DNA from: JAAURB01 sp049647265
GTDB lineage: Bacteria; Cyanobacteriota; Cyanobacteriia; Cyanobacteriales; Microcoleaceae
Length of the DNA: 64,000 bases
Direction of reading: 5' to 3'
Assembly (NCBI GenBank): GCA_049647265.1
Contig: JBARXJ010000066.1
Span: 77,359 to 141,358, forward strand
Numbering within the stretch: the stretch's first letter is position 1; the number at the start of each line of letters is the position of its first letter. The notes under the pieces were generated by a model. That model worked only from the letters and a program-made list of their open reading frames with translations. It did not search any database and was not told the origin of the DNA. A program made the translations under genes and the position numbers. Of this stretch, positions 62,722 through 64,000 are shown one piece after another.

Positions 62722-64000
62722 ATGAATATTAGCACCTTTCCCTCCCTTGCTGGCTATGAGATTGCTGAGTGTCTCTATCAAGGGACGCGCACCCTTGTGT
62801 ATCGCGGCACTCTCCAGGTTGACGAAAAACCCGTCATCATCAAATTCTTACGCAATGAATATCCCAGCTTCAGCGAACTCGTGCAATTTCGCAATCAATA
62901 TACCATTGCTAAAAATCTGAATATTCCTGGAATTGTCCAGCCCTTAACATTAGAAAACTACCGAAATAGCTACGCTTTAGTGATGCCTGACGAGGGGTAT
63001 GTTTCACTTCACTCATCAGTCATTAATCAACAATTATCAATTAGTGATTTTCTGAATATCGCAATTCAATTGGCAGACATCCTCCACGGACTGTATCAAA
63101 ATCGAGTGATTCATAAAGATATCAAACCCGCAAATATTCTGATTCACCCCAAAACAAAGCAAATTAAACTGATTGACTTTTCTATATCTTCTCTATTGCC
63201 AAAAGAAACCCAAGAAATCCAAAATCCTAACGTTTTAGAAGGAACTCTCGCTTATATTTCCCCGGAACAAACCGGACGGATGAACCGAGGAATTGACTAT
63301 CGTAGTGATTTTTATTCTTTAGGTATTACCCTCTACGAAATACTTAGCGGAGTTCTTCCTTTCCAAAGTGAAGAAGCGATGGAGTTAGTTCACTGTCATA
63401 TCGCTAAATGTCCTATTTTTCCCCAGACTCCACACTCGATACCCGACATCCTAAAAGAAATTGTGATGAAGTTGATGGCAAAAAATGCCGAAGATCGCTA
63501 TCAGAGTGCTTTAGGATTGAAGTATGACTTAGAACAATGTCTTTCTCAATACTTAAAAAATCAGGATATTGAGGAATTTGAATTAGGAAAACGCGATATA
63601 TGCGATCGCTTTATTATTCCCGAAAAACTCTACGGACGCGAAGAAGAAGTCGCACAATTATTAGCAGCATTCGAGAAAGTAGCAAACCCCCCTAAATCCC
63701 CCATCCCCCCTCAGTCCCCCCGAAGTCCGGGGGGTAAGGGTAAGGGGGGAAGATCGGAAATGATGCTAGTGGCGGGATTTTCTGGTATTGGTAAAACAGC
63801 GGTTATTAATGAAGTTCATAAACCCATTGTTCGGCAACGGGGATATTTTATAAAAGGCAAATTCGATCAATTTAACCGTAATATTCCATTCAGCGCTTTT
63901 GTGCAAGCTTTTCGGGAGTTGATGGGTCAATTACTATCAGAAACTGATACTCAATTACAAGAATGGAAAGACAAAATACTTGCTACTTTAGGAGAAAATG
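62722..64000 (+). CDS. Second HstK-type Ser/Thr kinase with ATPase domain (partial, runs off the window)
   Basis: The frame opens at ATG 62722 and is still open at the window end, giving 426 residues. The Ser/Thr kinase domain (about 8-275) carries VIHKDIKPANILIHP, LIDFSISSLLPKETQ and GTLAYISPEQTGRMNRGIDY. The AAA ATPase domain begins with Walker A in VAGFSGIGKTAVINE (about 350-364). The sequence is a close paralogue of 48129-53630, with near-identical stretches such as KFDQFNRNIPFSAFVQAF. Between the domains is the same low-complexity insertion, here NPPKSPIPPQSPRSPGGKG followed by KGG. The GAF and histidine kinase halves are expected beyond the window. Confidence 0.92.
   Translation, partial: MNISTFPSLAGYEIAECLYQGTRTLVYRGTLQVDEKPVIIKFLRNEYPSFSELVQFRNQYTIAKNLNIPGIVQPLTLENYRNSYALVMPDEGYVSLHSSVINQQLSISDFLNIAIQLADILHGLYQNRVIHKDIKPANILIHPKTKQIKLIDFSISSLLPKETQEIQNPNVLEGTLAYISPEQTGRMNRGIDYRSDFYSLGITLYEILSGVLPFQSEEAMELVHCHIAKCPIFPQTPHSIPDILKEIVMKLMAKNAEDRYQSALGLKYDLEQCLSQYLKNQDIEEFELGKRDICDRFIIPEKLYGREEEVAQLLAAFEKVANPPKSPIPPQSPRSPGGKGKGGRSEMMLVAGFSGIGKTAVINEVHKPIVRQRGYFIKGKFDQFNRNIPFSAFVQAFRELMGQLLSETDTQLQEWKDKILATLGEN
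63687..63750. repeat. Dispersed repeat copy in the second HstK-type kinase
   Basis: G/C runs CCCCCCATCCCCCCTCAG-type and GGGGGGTAAGGG flank a CCCCGAAGTCCGGGG palindrome. They encode the linker insertion PPKSPIPPQSPRSPGGKGKGG. The palindrome centre differs from the TTACTAA core of the other copies. Confidence 0.75.

Noticed and set aside
1..64000. Search for tRNA, rRNA, CRISPR array and intact insertion sequence
   Set aside because: No convincing candidate was found by eye; a covariance-model scan could still find a tRNA that I missed.

Overview
The window comes from a cyanobacterium, most likely a filamentous non-heterocystous (Oscillatoriales-type) one. The evidence is the HIP1 palindrome GCGATCGC scattered through the sequence (for example 821-828, 2793-2800, 47142 and 54513 areas), the cyanobacterial families DUF2811, DUF2949, NdbB, AgrE/ArgZ and CYP110-like P450, system II cytochrome c maturation, and a nitrate-assimilation cluster using a NrtP-type MFS transporter and a nitrite reductase fused to ferredoxin. 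The order-level guess is inference from gene content, not from a marker gene. No rRNA, tRNA, CRISPR array or intact insertion sequence was seen.

Layout. 1-6.2 kb: the end of a CHAT protease-like gene, then a four-gene minus-strand operon (two glycosyltransferases, a DegT-type aminotransferase, a PhyH dioxygenase) enclosed between two 115-bp direct repeats, then an RTX calcium-binding protein. 6.3-13.1 kb: CcdA and Ccs1 for cytochrome c assembly, a P450, a peptidoglycan-binding protein, a peroxiredoxin-glutaredoxin fusion and leucyl aminopeptidase. 14-18 kb: a seven-repeat FG-GAP protein and a glycogen-debranching-type enzyme. 18-32 kb: a large membrane GGDEF-EAL sensor, protoporphyrinogen oxidase, DUF2811, a cluster of DnaA-box-like sites that I propose as a replication origin candidate (about 23.71-23.89 kb), PurK, a response-regulator GGDEF-EAL protein, and a 1651-residue TPR-CHAT protein that starts at the base after its stop codon.

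32-40 kb: arginine dihydrolase/ornithine cyclodeaminase AgrE, an EcsC/TerB-like protein, NdbB quinone reductase, a PaiB-like flavoprotein, DUF362 and DUF2949 proteins. 40-48 kb: nitrate assimilation, with a well-formed NtcA-type promoter, nirA (ferredoxin fused), an unrecognised membrane-anchored TonB-like protein, nrtP and narB. 48-54 kb: a giant hybrid Ser/Thr-His kinase (HstK type). 54-56.5 kb: a compact NACHT NTPase with membrane segments and a DUF389 membrane protein. 56.8-61 kb: an envelope or stress-type island (DUF1206, two PRC-barrel/DUF2382 proteins, a glycine-zipper general-stress protein, a BON lipoprotein). 61-62.5 kb: thiamine synthesis (ThiS, ThiE). 62.7-64 kb: the start of a second HstK-type kinase, cut by the window edge.

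The genes connect mainly in three ways. NirA, NrtP and NarB import nitrate and reduce it to ammonium, and AgrE would recycle nitrogen stored as arginine. Two c-di-GMP enzymes flank the origin candidate. Two paralogous giant kinases, 10 kb apart, both carry an in-frame low-complexity insertion (PPQSP...SKGGKGG) that matches a dispersed G/C-rich palindromic repeat also found between genes at 13.5 kb.
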